A DNA stretch of 64,000 bases from DASPKT01 sp035626475. GTDB taxonomy: Bacteria > Pseudomonadota > Alphaproteobacteria > Azospirillales > Azospirillaceae. The notes beneath the pieces were generated by a model that saw only the letters and a program-made list of their open reading frames with translations, was not told the origin of the DNA and did no database searches. Positions 28,456 through 38,984 of the stretch are shown piece by piece. Both the position numbers and the translations under genes were made by a program. Position 1 is the first letter of the stretch, and every line of letters starts with the position of its first letter. Location: the NCBI GenBank assembly GCA_035626475.1, contig DASPNP010000053.1:1-64000 (forward strand), read 5' to 3'.

Positions 28456-29487
28456 TCAGGCCCGGGACGACAGCTCGCGCGCCGCCGACAGGAAGGCCTC
28501 CACGGCCGAGGCCTCGGTGTTCCAGGCGGTCACCAATCGAATCACCCGGTCGTCCCAGCGGTAGAACTTGAAGCCGCGCGTCTCCAGCCCGTCCTTTAGG
28601 GCGTCAGGCATGGCGACGAACAGCTCGTTGGCCTCGACCGGATCGCGCAATGACACGCCGGGCAGGGCGGCCAGACCCTCGGCCAGTCGGGCGGCCTGGG
28701 CGTTGGCGTGGCCGGCCAGCTTCAGCCACAGCCCGTCCGCCAGATAGGCGTCCAGCTGGGCCGAGACGAAGCGCATCTTGGACAGCAGGTGTCCCGCGCG
28801 CTTGCGGCGGTAGCCGAAGCTCTCGGCGAGGTCGCGGTTGAAGAACACCACCGCCTCGGCGGCCATGGCGCCGTTCTTGGTGGCGCCGAAGGACAGGGCG
28901 TCCACGCCGGCCTTCCAGGTCACCTCGGCCGGGCTGCAGCCCAGATGCGCGACGGCGTTGGCGAAGCGGGCGCCGTCCATGTGGACCAGCAGTTTGTGGC
29001 GACAGGCGATCTCGGTCAGGGCCGCCACCTCGGCGGGGGTGTAGCTGGTGCCGGCCTCGGTCGCCTGGGTCAGGCTGAGGGCCGCCGGCTGCACCGCATG
29101 CACGAAGCCGGGATGCGCCTCGGCCAGCGCCGCCTCCAGCGTGGCCGGATCCAGCTTGGCGTGCGCGCCGGGCAGCGTCACCAGCTTGGCGCCGCCGGTA
29201 TAGAGCTCGGGCGCGCCGCACTCGTCGGTGTTGATGTGGCTCTCGGCATGGCAGTACACCGCACCCCAGGGCGGGGTCATGACCGACAGGGCCAGGGCGT
29301 TGGCCGCCGTGCCGGTGGCGACGGGGAAGACGGTGACGGGCCGCTCGAACAGCTCCTCCAGCCGCTTCTCCACCCGCGCGGTCCAGGGATCGGCGCCGTA
29401 GGAGGGGGCGGTGCCGTCGTTGGCGGCCTGCACCGCCGCCATGATCTCGGGCGCGGCGCCGGCCACGTTGTCGCTCATGAAATTCAT
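28456..29487 (-). CDS. ltaE: Low-specificity L-threonine aldolase
   Basis: The enzyme splits L-threonine and L-allo-threonine into glycine and acetaldehyde using pyridoxal phosphate. The 343-residue protein has the fold-type I layout with MSDNVAGAAPEIMAAV at the start, the cofactor Asp in LLVHMDGARFANA, and the Schiff-base segment SFGATKNGAMA with Lys204. It begins at an ATG at 29487; a second ATG three codons later is an alternative. The gene lies downstream of a small membrane protein gene on the same strand and is followed by tRNA-Glu about 100 bp away. It probably supplies glycine in the cytoplasm. Confidence 0.93.
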   Translation of the reverse strand: MNFMSDNVAGAAPEIMAAVQAANDGTAPSYGADPWTARVEKRLEELFERPVTVFPVATGTAANALALSVMTPPWGAVYCHAESHINTDECGAPELYTGGAKLVTLPGAHAKLDPATLEAALAEAHPGFVHAVQPAALSLTQATEAGTSYTPAEVAALTEIACRHKLLVHMDGARFANAVAHLGCSPAEVTWKAGVDALSFGATKNGAMAAEAVVFFNRDLAESFGYRRKRAGHLLSKMRFVSAQLDAYLADGLWLKLAGHANAQAARLAEGLAALPGVSLRDPVEANELFVAMPDALKDGLETRGFKFYRWDDRVIRLVTAWNTEASAVEAFLSAARELSSRA

Positions 29488-29553
29488 GCTGGAGGAGTCC
29501 TCAGGCAGATTTCCGCGCAGGGTTCCGGCGCGCCGGTGCGTGGAAAGGATGGA

Positions 29554-29916
29554 TCAACGGGCGGCGGGCTGTTCCGTCGCGGTCAGGATCTGGGCACGGC
29601 CGCTGCGCGGGTCCAGCAGATGTACCTGCTGTGAGCCGTCCGGCAGGGTCACGCGGTAGAGCACCCGGTTGCCCAGCGTCTGCAGCTCGTCGATGCGGCT
29701 GCCGGCGGGCAGGGTGGTGGGGGCGGGCAGGGCGGGGCCGGCGGGCGCGGACGGAGTCGCACCGTCGGCACCCGGCTGCGCCTGCTCGGCGGTCCGAACC
29801 CAGGAGCGGGGATGGTTCGGATCGGTGGCGCGCTTGTAGACCTCCCAGCCCAGGAAGCCGAAGCCTGCCAGGATCAGGAGGCCCATCAATGTTACGAATG
29901 CCAGTAATGCCCGCAC
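29554..29916 (-). CDS. Small single-pass membrane protein (DUF6476-like)
   Basis: The 120-residue protein has one N-terminal membrane segment (about 4-25, LLAFVTLMGLLILAGFGFLG), a Pro/Ala-rich exported linker and a C-terminal beta-rich part (RIDELQTLGNRVLYRVTLPD and VHLLDPRSGR). A protein of this layout often lies divergent to rluD in Alphaproteobacteria, which is also the case here with 40 bp between the starts. Its function is not known. The family name is recalled by resemblance and should be treated as provisional. Confidence 0.65.
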   Translation of the reverse strand: MRALLAFVTLMGLLILAGFGFLGWEVYKRATDPNHPRSWVRTAEQAQPGADGATPSAPAGPALPAPTTLPAGSRIDELQTLGNRVLYRVTLPDGSQQVHLLDPRSGRAQILTATEQPAAR

Positions 29917-29956
29917 TTTCCGCCCCAGACCCGTTCCATCAGGATAAGCTCAGGCG

Positions 29957-31030
29957 ATGAGCACGCCCGACCCCACTTCCGCCGACCTCGGCCCCGCAAA
30001 CCCCGACACCGACGACCTCCCGGAGGAGGGCGCGGGCCTCAGCCTGGCCCTGCCCGACGCCCTCACCGGCGAGCGACTGGACAAGGCGCTGGCGGCGGCG
30101 CTGGCCGACCGGCCGGAAGGGGCCGGGCTGTCCCGCTCCCGCCTCAAGTCGCTGATCGAGGAGGGGCGTGTCGCCGCGGACGGGCGGACGATAGTGGATG
30201 CCTCCCACCGGGTCAAACAGGGCCAGATTTTCGCCATAGATCTGCCCGAGCCTGAGACGGCGGTTCCCGAGCCGCAGGACATCCCGCTGACGATCCTCTA
30301 CGAGGACCCGGAGCTGCTGGTGATCGACAAGGCTGCCGAGATGGTCGTCCACCCCGCCGCCGGCAACCGCGACGGCACGCTGGTGAACGCCCTGCTGCAC
30401 CATTGCCGGGGCGGGCTCTCGGGCATCGGCGGCGTGGCGCGGCCGGGCATCGTCCACCGGCTGGACAAGGGCACCTCCGGCCTGATGGTCGTGGCCAAGA
30501 CCGACCGGGCGCACCAGGGCTTGGCGGCGCAGTTCGCCGACCGGACGCTCAGCCGCACCTACCGCGCCCTGGTATGGGGCGCGCCGGTGCCGCCGGCGGG
30601 GGAGGTGGAGGGCAATATCGGCCGCCACCCCAGCGACCGCAAGCGCATGGCGGTGCTGCCCAAGGGCGGCAAGCCGGCCCTGACCCGCTACCGCATGATC
30701 AGGGCCTATGGCGGGCGCGTCGGCACGGCCGATGCCATTCTGTCGCAGGTGGAATGCAAGCTCGCGACGGGGCGTACCCATCAAATTCGGGTGCATCTTA
30801 CCCATATAGGATATCCGCTCCTGGGTGATCCCCTCTATGGACGAGCCCGTACGTCCCTGGGGAAAGGTCTTCCGGAACGGGTCAGGATGGAGGTTGTTGG
30901 CTTCCCGAGACAGGCCCTGCACGCTTGGTCCCTGGAATTCCGGCACCCGACATCGGGCGAGACGATGCGGTTCGAGAGCGAACTGCCGAGTGACATGCAG
31001 CAGCTGGTTGCAGTTTTGGAATCCGTCTAA
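29957..31030 (+). CDS. rluD: RluA-family 23S rRNA pseudouridine synthase
   Basis: The enzyme converts uridines of 23S rRNA (helix 69 for RluD) to pseudouridine during ribosome assembly. The 357-residue protein has an N-terminal S4 RNA-binding domain (LDKALAAALADRPEGAGLS) and the synthase domain with HRLDKGTSGLMVVAKT, where Asp170 is the catalytic residue, and the segment GRTHQIRVHLTHIGYPLLGD. It lies directly upstream of rpoH in the same direction, a conserved order in Alphaproteobacteria, which supports the RluD assignment over other RluA paralogues. Confidence 0.93.
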   Translation: MSTPDPTSADLGPANPDTDDLPEEGAGLSLALPDALTGERLDKALAAALADRPEGAGLSRSRLKSLIEEGRVAADGRTIVDASHRVKQGQIFAIDLPEPETAVPEPQDIPLTILYEDPELLVIDKAAEMVVHPAAGNRDGTLVNALLHHCRGGLSGIGGVARPGIVHRLDKGTSGLMVVAKTDRAHQGLAAQFADRTLSRTYRALVWGAPVPPAGEVEGNIGRHPSDRKRMAVLPKGGKPALTRYRMIRAYGGRVGTADAILSQVECKLATGRTHQIRVHLTHIGYPLLGDPLYGRARTSLGKGLPERVRMEVVGFPRQALHAWSLEFRHPTSGETMRFESELPSDMQQLVAVLESV

Positions 31031-31172
31031 AGAGTGTTTGTGGAAGCGCCAGAGTCGATTAACCTACCAACGAGCGGATTGGACCCCCAGGGGACGGCAT
31101 CCCGGCCGGACACCCGAGAGAAGGGGACCGATCCCACCGCGAGGCCGGCCACCGGCCCGGAGGGTTGAGCAG

Positions 31173-32054
31173 ATGAGCACCTTGCCCGCGATCCCCGTCG
31201 TCAGTTCGGAGAGCAATCTCTCCCGCTACCTGCAGGAGATCCGCAAGTTCCCCATGCTGGCTCCCGAGGAGGAGTACATGCTGGCCAAGCGCTGGCAGGA
31301 GCATGAGGATTCCAAGGCGGCGCACCAGCTGGTCACCAGCCATCTCCGGCTCGTGGCGAAGATCGCCATGGGCTACCGCGGCTACGGCCTGCCCCTGTCG
31401 GAGCTGATCTCCGAGGGCAATGTCGGCATGATGCAGGCGGTCAAGCGCTTCGACCCCGACCGCGGCTTCCGCCTCGCCACCTACGCCATGTGGTGGATTC
31501 GCGCCGCCATCCAGGAATACATCCTGCACAGCTGGAGCCTGGTGAAGATGGGCACCACGGCCGCGCAGAAGAAGCTGTTCTTCAACCTGCGCAAGCTGAA
31601 GGGCCAGATGCAGGCGATCGAGGAGGGCGACCTGGCGCCGGAGACGGTGAAGGCCATCGCCGAGAAGCTCTCGGTGCCCGAGGACGACGTCGTCAACATG
31701 AACCGGCGCCTGTCCGCGCCCGACCACAGCCTGAACGCGCCGCTGCGCGCCGACAGCGAGGGCGAGTGGCAGGACTGGCTGGTCGACGAGACCGAGACCC
31801 AGGAGGTCCGCCTCGCCGAGCAGGAGGAGCTGGGCCGCCGCCGCGCCCTGCTGACCGAGGCGATGAAGGGGCTGAACGAGCGCGAGCGCCACATCCTCAT
31901 GGAGCGCCGCCTGCGCGAGAACCCGGCGACGCTCGAGGACCTCTCGCAGCAGTACGGCATCAGCCGCGAGCGCGTCCGCCAGATCGAGGTCCGAGCCTTC
32001 GAGAAGCTGCAGAAGTCGATCAAGAACGCCGCGATCGAGCAGCGGCTGGTGTGA
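31173..32054 (+). CDS. rpoH: RNA polymerase sigma-32 factor
   Basis: RpoH directs transcription of heat-shock genes. The 293-residue protein shows region 2 (TSHLRLVAKIAMGYRGYGLP and GFRLATYAMWWIRAAIQEYI) and region 4 (ATLEDLSQQYGISRERVRQI). The RpoH box QKKLFFNLRKLK at about residues 132-143 distinguishes it from other sigma factors. The ATG at 31173 has GGAGGG upstream. The 142 bp after rluD may carry its own promoter. A family D repeat begins two bases after the stop codon and its first palindrome could act as a transcription end or mRNA-stabilising hairpin. Confidence 0.97.
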   Translation: MSTLPAIPVVSSESNLSRYLQEIRKFPMLAPEEEYMLAKRWQEHEDSKAAHQLVTSHLRLVAKIAMGYRGYGLPLSELISEGNVGMMQAVKRFDPDRGFRLATYAMWWIRAAIQEYILHSWSLVKMGTTAAQKKLFFNLRKLKGQMQAIEEGDLAPETVKAIAEKLSVPEDDVVNMNRRLSAPDHSLNAPLRADSEGEWQDWLVDETETQEVRLAEQEELGRRRALLTEAMKGLNERERHILMERRLRENPATLEDLSQQYGISRERVRQIEVRAFEKLQKSIKNAAIEQRLV

Positions 32055-32056
32055 AG

Positions 32057-32331
32057 ATCCCTCTCCCGAGGGAGAGGGATGGGACCCGCGCGCAGCGTGG
32101 GAGGGTGAGGGGCTGCGGCGCCGTCGTGCGTGCTTCGACAAGCTCAGCATGAGGAGGATTTTGCTGCTCCCGGCGAAGATCGGCCTCCTAGGGACGGGAG
32201 TGCCTGGCATCTCCCACCCCTCATCCTGAGCCTGTCGAAGGACGCACCAGGGGCCAGCCTCGCCCGATACCCCTCATCCCCCCGTTGCTGCGCAACGGGT
32301 CCTTGCTTCTCCCGCAAGGGGAGAAGGATGA
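32057..32331. repeat. Composite repeat: family D arms enclosing a family A element
   Basis: The left end is the perfect 24-bp palindrome ATCCCTCTCCC-GA-GGGAGAGGGAT (32057-32080) and the right end carries CTTCTCCCGCAAGGGGAGAAGG (32309-32330) with inner GTTGCTGCGCAAC. A complete family A repeat lies between them. Similar family D ends occur at 52378 and 63566. Confidence 0.75.
32127..32247. repeat. Dispersed inverted repeat, family A, copy 2
   Basis: The arm GTGCTTCGACAAGCTCAGC on the left and CTGAGCCTGTCGAAGGACGC on the right enclose about 70 bp. The outermost bases read GTGCG on the left and CGCAC on the right. Confidence 0.85.
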
Positions 32332-32337
32332 AAGGGC

Positions 32338-32853
32338 TCAAGCCGCCGGTTCCACCAGCCGCTCCTCCTCATCCTCGGTCTCGGCGCCCGACATGGCGAT
32401 CGGGGCGGGCAGGCCGGCGACCTCCGGCCCCCATTCCTCGACCAGCGCGTCGCGCTCCTGCTCCAGGCGGCGGGCCTTGTCCTCGTCGCGCATGGTGACG
32501 AAGCCGGCGACCAGCGGCGGGATGGCGAAGTAGAAGCCCCAGCCGATGGCGGCGGCGCCGTACATGACCAGCCAGGTATAGGGCGTGGCGAGCAGCCCCA
32601 GCGCCAGGTCCAGCGTATGGCCGGACTGCCACAGCTCGATGGCGAAGGGCATGACGCCGCAGAGGTTCATGGCCCCGACGGTCAGCGCCGCCGACTTCTC
32701 CGGGTCGCGGTCGACCAGGGCCGCGACCAGCGTCGGGATCAGGCCGGCGCCCATCAGTACCGTCGTCGGCAGCACGACGACGCCGAGCGGCAGCAGCACC
32801 AGGAGCAGGGCGATGCCGCCGGCGGCGTCGCGGCGTGTGGTCGAGCGGCTCAT
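32338..32853 (-). CDS. Integral membrane protein linked to a kinase-like protein
   Basis: The 171-residue protein starts with an ATG that overlaps the stop of the upstream kinase-like gene by four bases. It has about four membrane segments (GIALLLVLLPLGVVVLPTTV, LIPTLVAALV, ALTVGAMNLCGVMPFAIELW, and a pair around YTWLVMYGAAAIGWGFYFAI) and a charged C-terminal tail of about 50 residues. I do not recognise the family. The tight coupling indicates that it works with the kinase-like protein, perhaps as its membrane platform. The downstream side is the family D/A composite repeat. Confidence 0.75.
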   Translation of the reverse strand: MSRSTTRRDAAGGIALLLVLLPLGVVVLPTTVLMGAGLIPTLVAALVDRDPEKSAALTVGAMNLCGVMPFAIELWQSGHTLDLALGLLATPYTWLVMYGAAAIGWGFYFAIPPLVAGFVTMRDEDKARRLEQERDALVEEWGPEVAGLPAPIAMSGAETEDEEERLVEPAA

Positions 32854-34883
32854 ATGCCACCCGCCATGTGGATGACGATCGCCACCAGCACGATCATGCC
32901 GACGACGCTGGAGGCCACGGCGGCGACCTGGCGGCCGGTGTTGACGGCGATGCCGCCGCGGTCGCCGGCGCTCTGCCGGAGCTGGCGGATGCGCTGGGTC
33001 AGCTGTTCGTACTGGCGCATGGCCGAGGCGAAGCCCCTCTGGTCCTTGTTCAGCGCCTGCGGATCGTCGATGACGGCCAGCACCTTGTCCAACGCGCCGT
33101 CCTCCGCCACGTCCAAGGCGTCCCGGGTCAGCCGCTCGCGGGTGGTGCGGTTGTGGAAGCGCTTGATCAGCGGCTCCAGCAGGGTCACCAGCCAGCCGGC
33201 GAGGTTCGGCACCTTGGCCGGGCCGTAGCGCCGCTGCACCTCGACCAGCAGGGCCAGCATGGCGCTGGCGCGCACCACCGGCTCGTTGGCGGCGGACAGC
33301 GGCAGCAGCAGCCGCTCGGTCAGCTTGCGGTGATGCGTGCCGATATAGGCGGCGACGTGCCGGTCCACCGGCTCGCGGCCGCGCAGCGGCCTCACCGCCA
33401 CCTGGTCCAGCGCCGTCATCAGCTCGGCCAGGGACAGCACGTACTGCTCGCGCACCTGCAGGCTCATGCAGGGCACCGCGGGGCACAGCTCGTAGAGCAG
33501 CCGCTCCACGCCGAAGCCGGGGCCGCTCTGCTCCAGCAGGGTGCGCAGGCTGTCGAACTTCTGCAGCAGCGGGATATGGTCGGGCCGGAAGTCCGGGAAG
33601 CAGTTGACCCAGAAACCCACCATCTGGAACAGCACGATCTCGGCCATGGCCTGGACGCCGTCGCCGGTGGCGGTCGCCTCCGCCAATGCGGGGCCGATGC
33701 CGTCTGGCATGACCGCGTAGCCCTTGTAGCGGATGGGCCCGGCCGGGTCCAAGGCGACGCAGACCCGGGCGACCGTGCGCTCCTCGATGCTGCCCGGCCG
33801 GCCCGCGCCGGCGCCGTCGGCCGCCTGCTGGGCGCGCTCGGCCCTGAGCTCGTCGTTCAGCGCCCGGCGCAGCCACTTGTCCAGCTCGCCCGAGGCGATC
33901 AGCCGGGTCGCCTGGGGGATGTTGCGGGACAGCGCGTGGGCCACCGCGCGGGCGGTCCACAGCTCCTTGCCGTCGAACTCCAGCGGCCGCTGCGCCCGCT
34001 TGGTCGATTGCGGCTGCTTCGGGCTGAGGCGGCGGCCCTGCAGCCAAAGGTCCAGATCGTTCAGCGTCCAGCGCTGCTTCGGGTCGTCGGTGGTGAGGCC
34101 CCGCAACGGCTCCACCAGATTCTGCGGCGGGCGGATGCCGCCCATCAGCGCGCCGTAGGTGCCGCGCTCGATCTTGGCCTGCAGCACCTCCTCGGGCTCC
34201 ATGCCGCGCAGCGGGTTGCGCCCGAACATCAGCACGATCAGGGTCACGCCCAGCGCGTAGAGATCGTCTGCCACGCTGCCGGGGCCCCGGCCCGCGGGCT
34301 GCGCCATGCCGCGCTCGATCGTCTCGAACAGCAGGGGCTGGCCGTAGCCGGGCGGGCCGCTGACGCAGTCGCCCAGCACGGCGGAGCCGGTGACCCCGTG
34401 CTTGACGTAGAGGTTGGTCGGGTTGATGCGCCCGCAGGTAAGGCCGGCGCGGCTCGCCTCCTTCAGCAGGGACAGCATGCCGGGCAGGAAGCCCCGCACC
34501 AGCTGCTCCTCCGGCATCGGCTCGCGCATGTCGTTCAGGCTGTCCATCAGCCGGCGGCCGCTCGGGCGCTCCAGGCAGATGACGAAGCGGCGCACCGCGT
34601 CCGGCGCCCACTCCACCGTGCCCCAGTCGACCACCCGCACCAGGGAGGGATGGTCCAGCGTGCGGAAGGTGGCGAGCGACTCGATGCGCGGCGGGGCCGG
34701 CGCGTCGCAGACGATGGCGAAATGCTCTTCGCGCGGGTTGCGCAGGTTGCGGCAGACATAGGCCGCCCCGCCCGGCCCATCCAGCCCCGGCAGGGGGGAG
34801 GTCGGGAAGATCTCGCACCGGCCGCCGAGATCGGCCGGGGGGAACTCGAGATGCGCGTCGGCTATATGCGCGGCGGTGGCCAT
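32850..34883 (-). CDS. Kinase-like protein (probable pseudokinase) with C-terminal membrane anchor
   Basis: The 677-residue protein has an N-terminal kinase-like fold (about residues 1-280). The catalytic loop HRDxxPxN reads CGRINPTNLYV, so the catalytic Asp and Lys are lost while the Asn is kept. The DFG motif reads GDCVS, retaining its Asp. The usual VAIK lysine is replaced in FAIVCD. The middle and C-terminal parts are helical, and one membrane segment lies at the very end (VASSVVGMIVLVAIVIHMAG). Three start codons in a row (GTG, ATG, ATG) precede the gene; I chose the last because AGGG is then at better spacing. It is translationally coupled to a small membrane protein. The role is unknown; a scaffolding or signalling function is inferred. 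Confidence 0.8.
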   Translation of the reverse strand: MATAAHIADAHLEFPPADLGGRCEIFPTSPLPGLDGPGGAAYVCRNLRNPREEHFAIVCDAPAPPRIESLATFRTLDHPSLVRVVDWGTVEWAPDAVRRFVICLERPSGRRLMDSLNDMREPMPEEQLVRGFLPGMLSLLKEASRAGLTCGRINPTNLYVKHGVTGSAVLGDCVSGPPGYGQPLLFETIERGMAQPAGRGPGSVADDLYALGVTLIVLMFGRNPLRGMEPEEVLQAKIERGTYGALMGGIRPPQNLVEPLRGLTTDDPKQRWTLNDLDLWLQGRRLSPKQPQSTKRAQRPLEFDGKELWTARAVAHALSRNIPQATRLIASGELDKWLRRALNDELRAERAQQAADGAGAGRPGSIEERTVARVCVALDPAGPIRYKGYAVMPDGIGPALAEATATGDGVQAMAEIVLFQMVGFWVNCFPDFRPDHIPLLQKFDSLRTLLEQSGPGFGVERLLYELCPAVPCMSLQVREQYVLSLAELMTALDQVAVRPLRGREPVDRHVAAYIGTHHRKLTERLLLPLSAANEPVVRASAMLALLVEVQRRYGPAKVPNLAGWLVTLLEPLIKRFHNRTTRERLTRDALDVAEDGALDKVLAVIDDPQALNKDQRGFASAMRQYEQLTQRIRQLRQSAGDRGGIAVNTGRQVAAVASSVVGMIVLVAIVIHMAGGI

Positions 34884-35070
34884 CATCACCCTGGGGGAGT
34901 CCGGACGCGGCTACCGCCGCACCCGGGGCCGGGTCCGGACTGGAGCCGACGCCCGATCATCTCAGACCGGCACCGGACCTACAACCCACCCTCCCGAAAT
35001 ATAGGGCTATGCCTATCGTTGGGAAGGCGGAACGAACTCGGCCGGACGCCGGACCGGCCGAATCCTATCC

Positions 35071-36363
<1,293 letters not shown>

Positions 36364-36375
36364 GATGTGCTCTCC

Positions 36376-37539
36376 TCAGACCGCGACCGGCGTGCCGCCG
36401 CGCGTGTAATGCCCGCAACCGAGCCTTTTCGCTTCCGTTGCCATGTCCCCGACCGGCTCCAGCGCCGCCACCGTCTGCCAGCCCTCGGTCCGCAGACGCG
36501 CCGCATCTGCCGGCGACGTGCCGTGCTCCAGCAGCAGCCGCTTCGGCGCGCGGGGCCCGGGGACCGCCTGGATGACCGTGTCGGTATAGAGGGTGAAGCC
36601 CGTCGCCGGCTCGCCCGCGATCAGGTCTCCGCCGGCCCGGTAGCGGCCGCCGCGCCCCAGCTCGCCGCGCACGCCGCGCGCGAACAGGGTGAAGGACAGG
36701 CCGGTCTGGTACTCGAAGCCGCGCCGCTCCACCGGGTCGATGGTGATGGCGAGGTGCGGCGCCGCCGCCTCCAGCAGCCCGACCACGGCCGTGATGCGGG
36801 CGCGCTCGGGCTCGGCCGACGCCGGCAGGTTGACCCGGGCGAGGCGCTCGACGGCGGCGGGCGCCGGGCCGGAGCAGGCCATGATGGCGTTCAGCAGCTC
36901 CGCGGCGGGACCACCCAGCGCCGCCACCTCCGACGCGTCGCGCCGGTCCAGCGCGCCGCGCGCCGCCTCACGGGTACCGTGGGGCAGGGATAGGGCGTCC
37001 ATGACCGCGGGGATGAGCGTGGGCAGGGTCAGGTCGACGCTGATGCCGGTGGCGCCCAATGCTGCCAGCGCGTCGGCGGCCAGCAGGATCATCTCGGCAT
37101 CGGCTTCGGGGCGCAGCGAACCGATCAGCTCGGCGCCGACCTGGCCGAACTGGCGCTCGGGCCGCAGCTGCGTGCCCTTCACCCGCAGCACCTGGCCGGA
37201 ATAGGAGAGGCGCAGCGGCCGCGGCGCCTTGCCGAGGCGCGTGGCGGCGATGCGGGCGACCTGCAGCGTCATGTCCGAGCGCACGCCCATCATGCGTTGC
37301 GACACCGGGTCCATCAGCCGGAAGGTCTGGTTGGCGAGCGCCGCGCCGGGGCCGGACAGCAGCCCCTCCTCGAACTCGATCAGCGGCGGCTTCACCCGGT
37401 CGTAGCCGCGCCGGGCGAACTCGCCCAGCAGCCCCTCGACCACGCCGGCCTCGTGCTGCGCGTCGGGCGGCAGCAGGTCGCGCAGGCCCGTTGGCAGCAG
37501 CGCCCTGGCGGCGAGCGACGGATCGCGTGCATCGGTCAT
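36376..37539 (-). CDS. hisZ: ATP phosphoribosyltransferase regulatory subunit
   Basis: HisZ is a histidyl-tRNA-synthetase-like protein without tRNA charging activity that is needed by short-form HisG for the first step of histidine synthesis. The 387-residue protein shows the class II synthetase-like core: LLPTGLRDLLPPDA at the start, FRLMDPVSQRMMGVRSDMTL (motif 2-like) and RRGFEYQTGLSFTLFARG. The ATG at 37539 was chosen because the frame upstream has no family match. It precedes purA by 12 bp, a HisZ-PurA order common in Alphaproteobacteria. HisG itself is not in the window. Confidence 0.94.
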   Translation of the reverse strand: MTDARDPSLAARALLPTGLRDLLPPDAQHEAGVVEGLLGEFARRGYDRVKPPLIEFEEGLLSGPGAALANQTFRLMDPVSQRMMGVRSDMTLQVARIAATRLGKAPRPLRLSYSGQVLRVKGTQLRPERQFGQVGAELIGSLRPEADAEMILLAADALAALGATGISVDLTLPTLIPAVMDALSLPHGTREAARGALDRRDASEVAALGGPAAELLNAIMACSGPAPAAVERLARVNLPASAEPERARITAVVGLLEAAAPHLAITIDPVERRGFEYQTGLSFTLFARGVRGELGRGGRYRAGGDLIAGEPATGFTLYTDTVIQAVPGPRAPKRLLLEHGTSPADAARLRTEGWQTVAALEPVGDMATEAKRLGCGHYTRGGTPVAV

Positions 37540-37713
37540 GGTGCGGCTAGTCCCGGGCCGGCAGGGCGACAGTGCCCGGTGAGGGTCTTTAGACCGCAAC
37601 CCGCCCCAGGGCAAACCAAAACGTCCCGCGCGGGGGAGGGGGCCGGCATGTGCGGGGCTGGACCTGATGGGCCGGGGCTGCTAAGCGCGAGGGCGTGACC
37701 GTCGGAGAAGGGA

Positions 37714-38652
37714 ATGCGCCGTCTCTCGTGCAGCTTTTGGGTGGTGGCAGCGATGCTGCCTTTCCTGGCCGCCTGCGCAGCCCTGCCGCCGTCGCCACCA
37801 CCGCGGACACTGCCCGACCCGGTGAGCATGCCGGTCGCGGTCGAACCGGCGGGGCTGGTGGTCGAGGCTTCCGTCAATGGCGGCGCGCCGGCGCCCTTCC
37901 TGCTCGACACGGGACTGAGCGACGCGCATGTGCTGGATCGCCCCGCGGCGGTGGCGCTGGGGCTCTCGGGTCGGGGCGTCACCCTGGTCGGCAGCTGGTC
38001 CGGATATTCCGGCGCGAGCCTGACCACCGTGGACAGCGTGTCGATCGGACCCGTCGTGATGGAGCGCCCGCCCGTGGCGGTGATGGCGCTGCCGGACGGG
38101 ATGACGGATCGGGAACAGGCCCCGCGCTTCGCCGGCGTCGTCGGACAGCCGCTGTTCCATGCCTATGCCGTCACCATCGACGCGCCCGCCGGGCGGATGA
38201 CCCTTTCGTCGGGATACACGCCGCCATCGGATGCCCTGATCCTGCCGATCCGGATGGTGAATGGCTTGCCCGCCGTGGAGGCGGCGGTAGCCGGGGTCCG
38301 GGTGCTGCTGCAGATCGACACCGGCGACTTCGGGGAAGTGACGCTCTACGAGGACGCGGTCCGGCGTCTCCGCCTGCAAGACGCGCTGGGCGGGGGCGAG
38401 GAACGCCAGGCCATGGCGGCGGGCGGACGCTTCGCCTATCGGCGGCACGGGGCGTCCGGCCTGACGCTCGCGGGGGAGGAGATGGGCTCTGTCGAGCTTC
38501 ATGTCGCCCCGCGCGGGACGCTGTTCCGGTCGGCGGAGCACGGCACCATCGGGCTCGGCCTGCTCAGGCGCTTCCGCTTCACGGTCGACCAGCCGGGCGG
38601 GCGACTTGTCCTTGAACGCCTGGGCGGAACTTCACCCGCCGGCGTCCATTGA
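37714..38652 (+). CDS. Lipoprotein with two retropepsin-like aspartyl protease domains
   Basis: The 312-residue product has a signal peptide ending in the lipobox LAAC, so it is probably a lipoprotein. It contains two aspartic-protease half-domains, with FLLDTGLSDAHVL at about residue 63 and VLLQIDTGDFGEVTLY at about residue 200. Each carries the DTG triad of retropepsin-type enzymes. In the known retropepsins the active site forms from two such halves, so one chain could supply both. The start ATG has GGAGAAGGG just upstream. It is divergent to hisZ. Substrates are unknown. Confidence 0.82.
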   Translation: MRRLSCSFWVVAAMLPFLAACAALPPSPPPRTLPDPVSMPVAVEPAGLVVEASVNGGAPAPFLLDTGLSDAHVLDRPAAVALGLSGRGVTLVGSWSGYSGASLTTVDSVSIGPVVMERPPVAVMALPDGMTDREQAPRFAGVVGQPLFHAYAVTIDAPAGRMTLSSGYTPPSDALILPIRMVNGLPAVEAAVAGVRVLLQIDTGDFGEVTLYEDAVRRLRLQDALGGGEERQAMAAGGRFAYRRHGASGLTLAGEEMGSVELHVAPRGTLFRSAEHGTIGLGLLRRFRFTVDQPGGRLVLERLGGTSPAGVH

Positions 38653-38683
38653 TGCCTGCCTCTCGACGAGACAGGAGGACGCC

Positions 38684-38971
38684 ATGGCCACCGGCAACCG
38701 CACCGACCGCGACAACTCGCACGAATCGCCCAGCGCCGAGGCGGCGCGGCAGAATCCCGACGGTCCGATGACCGAGAACCAGGCTGGACATCTGCGCGTG
38801 CTGTCGGAGGAGGTGGGCGAGGAGTTCCAGGAGGGCGACCGCATGACGGCGGCGGAGGCGGACCAGCGCATCCGCCAGCTGCAGGAGCGCGCCGGCTACG
38901 GCGACAACCCGGCCAAGCCCGACGGCATGGTGCGCAAGGACGAGCAGGGCGGCGGCGGCCGCCAGAGCTAA
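38684..38971 (+). CDS. DUF3072-like small acidic protein
   Basis: The 95-residue product starts at an ATG with CAGGAGG six bases upstream. It is hydrophilic, with no membrane segment. The segment MTENQAGHLRVLSEEVGEEF followed by MTAAEADQRIRQLQER matches the DUF3072 pattern in which a short helix pair is preceded by MT-xQA. Related proteins are often seen with general stress genes, but no function is known. The end is Gly-rich. A strong bidirectional terminator follows 13 bases after the stop codon. Confidence 0.78.
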   Translation: MATGNRTDRDNSHESPSAEAARQNPDGPMTENQAGHLRVLSEEVGEEFQEGDRMTAAEADQRIRQLQERAGYGDNPAKPDGMVRKDEQGGGGRQS

Positions 38972-38984
38972 GTGCCAATAGAGA

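Noticed and set aside
37689..37713. A plus-strand start for the retropepsin-like gene earlier than 37714
   Set aside because: The upstream frame has no signal-peptide character, whereas the ATG at 37714 has a ribosome site and leads directly into a lipoprotein signal.
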